A stretch of 55,715 nucleotides of DNA from Rhodoferax sp. OV413 (GTDB lineage Bacteria; Pseudomonadota; Gammaproteobacteria; Pseudomonadales; Pseudohongiellaceae): contig CALQJO020000012.1 of assembly GCA_943330915.2 (NCBI GenBank), positions 1 to 55,715 of the forward strand, given 5' to 3'. Positions 54,890 through 55,715 of the stretch are shown in pieces. A program made the position numbers and the translations under genes. Under the pieces are notes generated by a model. That model was given only the letters and a program-made list of their open reading frames with translations. It ran no database searches and was not told the DNA's origin. How positions within the stretch are numbered: the stretch's first letter is position 1; every line of letters starts with the position of its first letter.

Positions 54890-55715
54890 ATGCCGCGTGT
54901 TACTAAGCCCCTGACAGACACCCAGATCAAGCAAGCCAAGGCCAAACCAGCAGAGTATTCCTTGTCTGATGGCAGTGGTTTAGCACTCCGAGTAAAGCCT
55001 AGCGGAACCAAAAGCTGGCTATTCAATTACTACGTGCCGTTTACTAAGAAGCGAACCAATATCAGTTTGGGAATCTATCCTGATGTATCGCTTATCAAGG
55101 CTCGCAAAGAAAGGCAGGTCTATAGAAGCCTGCTTGCCGATGATATTGATCCTGCGGATTATCGAAAAGAGCAAGAAGCCGGCAGTGCGCTAGCTCATAC
55201 CACTACCCTAGAAGTCGTTTACCGGCAATGGCTAACGACCAAGCAAGATAAGTCAGCCTCCTACCTCCACAGGCTCACCAAGGCGCTAGAACTCCATATC
55301 CTGCCCGCCCTTGGCGACACCCCGATACACAAGATCAACGCGCCAGACACAATTGAAATCTTGCAGCCCATTGCAGAGCGGCAGGCACTTGAGACAGTCC
55401 GCAAGTTGAGCAGATGGCTCAATGAAGTCATGACATTTGCAGTAAACACTGGCCTTGTTCACTCCAACCCGCTTTCTGGCATAAGCAAGGCGTTTAAGGC
55501 TCCCAAGGTCGAAAATCGCCCAACCATCAAACCGGAGGAACTGCCTGATTTCCTGAAAACACTAAATAGCGCCCAAGTAACATTAACTACTCGATGCCTG
55601 ATTGAGTGGCTACTTCATACAATGGTTAGACCGGGAGAGGGAGCCGGGGCAAAGTGGGATGAAATCAACGCCAAAACTAAGCAATGGGTTATCCCTGCCG
55701 AGCGCATGAAGCAGA
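54890..55715 (+). CDS. Tyrosine recombinase, P4/IntS-type integrase (3' end outside window)
   Basis: An open frame of 275 codons running off the window. The N-terminal DUF4102-like domain (MPRVTKPLTDTQIKQAKAKP, LSDGSGLALRVKPSGTKSW, LGIYPDVSLIKARKER) and a SAM-like core-binding domain (YRQWLTTKQDKSASYLHRL, LELHILPALGDTPIHKI) are followed by the start of the catalytic domain with the first catalytic arginine in WLLHTMVRPGEG. The later H-x-x-R and Tyr lie beyond the edge. GAGGAA is 8 bases before the ATG. Closest by eye to integrases that enter tRNA genes, including IntS. Confidence 0.92.
   Translation, partial: MPRVTKPLTDTQIKQAKAKPAEYSLSDGSGLALRVKPSGTKSWLFNYYVPFTKKRTNISLGIYPDVSLIKARKERQVYRSLLADDIDPADYRKEQEAGSALAHTTTLEVVYRQWLTTKQDKSASYLHRLTKALELHILPALGDTPIHKINAPDTIEILQPIAERQALETVRKLSRWLNEVMTFAVNTGLVHSNPLSGISKAFKAPKVENRPTIKPEELPDFLKTLNSAQVTLTTRCLIEWLLHTMVRPGEGAGAKWDEINAKTKQWVIPAERMKQ

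Larger units (their letters stand above)
54653..55715 (+). mobile_element. Left end of an integrative element in tRNA-Arg
   Basis: A P4/IntS-type integrase follows tRNA-Arg(CCT) on the same strand, the standard left-end layout of a genomic island or P4-like prophage. The exact attachment core is inferred to be the tRNA 3' region (about 54700-54729), restored by the element so the tRNA stays complete. The rest of the element lies outside the window. Confidence 0.75.

Overview
This 55.7 kb window is a dense stretch of bacterial chromosome from a gammaproteobacterium. Protein families and gene order support this: AcnB-type aconitase, prfB-lysS, aspS followed by ruvCAB-tolQRAB-pal-cpoB-queE-queC, purMN next to hda, and BamC beside dapA. 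Codon use is moderate in GC. PQQ-type sugar dehydrogenase, MiaE, and the TIGR04282/TIGR04283 glycosyltransferase pair fit a free-living aerobic, probably aquatic, member outside the Enterobacterales. No species can be named from the sequence alone.

Left part (1-9.6 kb): the 3' end of acnB with an elaborate nested terminator-like hairpin; a BamE-like lipoprotein; a secreted PQQ-type dehydrogenase followed by a small secreted protein; then, on the minus strand, NAD kinase, a GlpG-type rhomboid protease, a YeaC-like protein, a DUF2797 zinc protein and aminopeptidase N. At 9.7-11.9 kb lies a secreted zinc metalloprotease locus broken by several frameshifts, with an intact HExxHxxGxxH domain. A D-cysteine desulfhydrase-like PLP enzyme and a tRNA-Val/tRNA-Asp pair follow.

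Middle part (13.3-31.8 kb): queD, a ferredoxin-reductase-like flavoprotein, ung, lysS and prfB (with its programmed +1 frameshift), mnmC, an M18 aminopeptidase, an FKBP isomerase, a leucine-rich-repeat lipoprotein, miaE-rmuC-bamC-dapA, a TusA-like protein, bepA, nadA, and a short cluster of a DUF6249 membrane protein, an ECF sigma factor and an overlapping small membrane protein.

Right part (31.8-54.7 kb): a long minus-strand block fmdB-aspS-ruvCAB-tolQRAB-pal-cpoB-queE-queC ending near tRNA-Lys. In this block yebC and ybgC, often found there, are absent, and many genes start with GTG or TTG. On the plus strand come an HU-like protein, proS, wrbA-DUF2069, purM-purN-DUF3108 and a secreted protein of unknown role; hda, a DUF2066 protein and a glycosyltransferase pair are on the minus strand.

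At the right edge, tRNA-Arg(CCT) is followed by a P4/IntS-type integrase reading out of the window. This is the left end of an integrated element and the only clear mobile DNA seen. Several tRNA-modification genes (queC/D/E, mnmC, miaE) sit close to tRNA genes they or their pathways could serve. Most of the window is ordinary housekeeping sequence; the best leads are the island boundary, the broken protease locus, the structured acnB 3' end, the sigma-factor cluster and the unusual start codons of the ruv-tol block.
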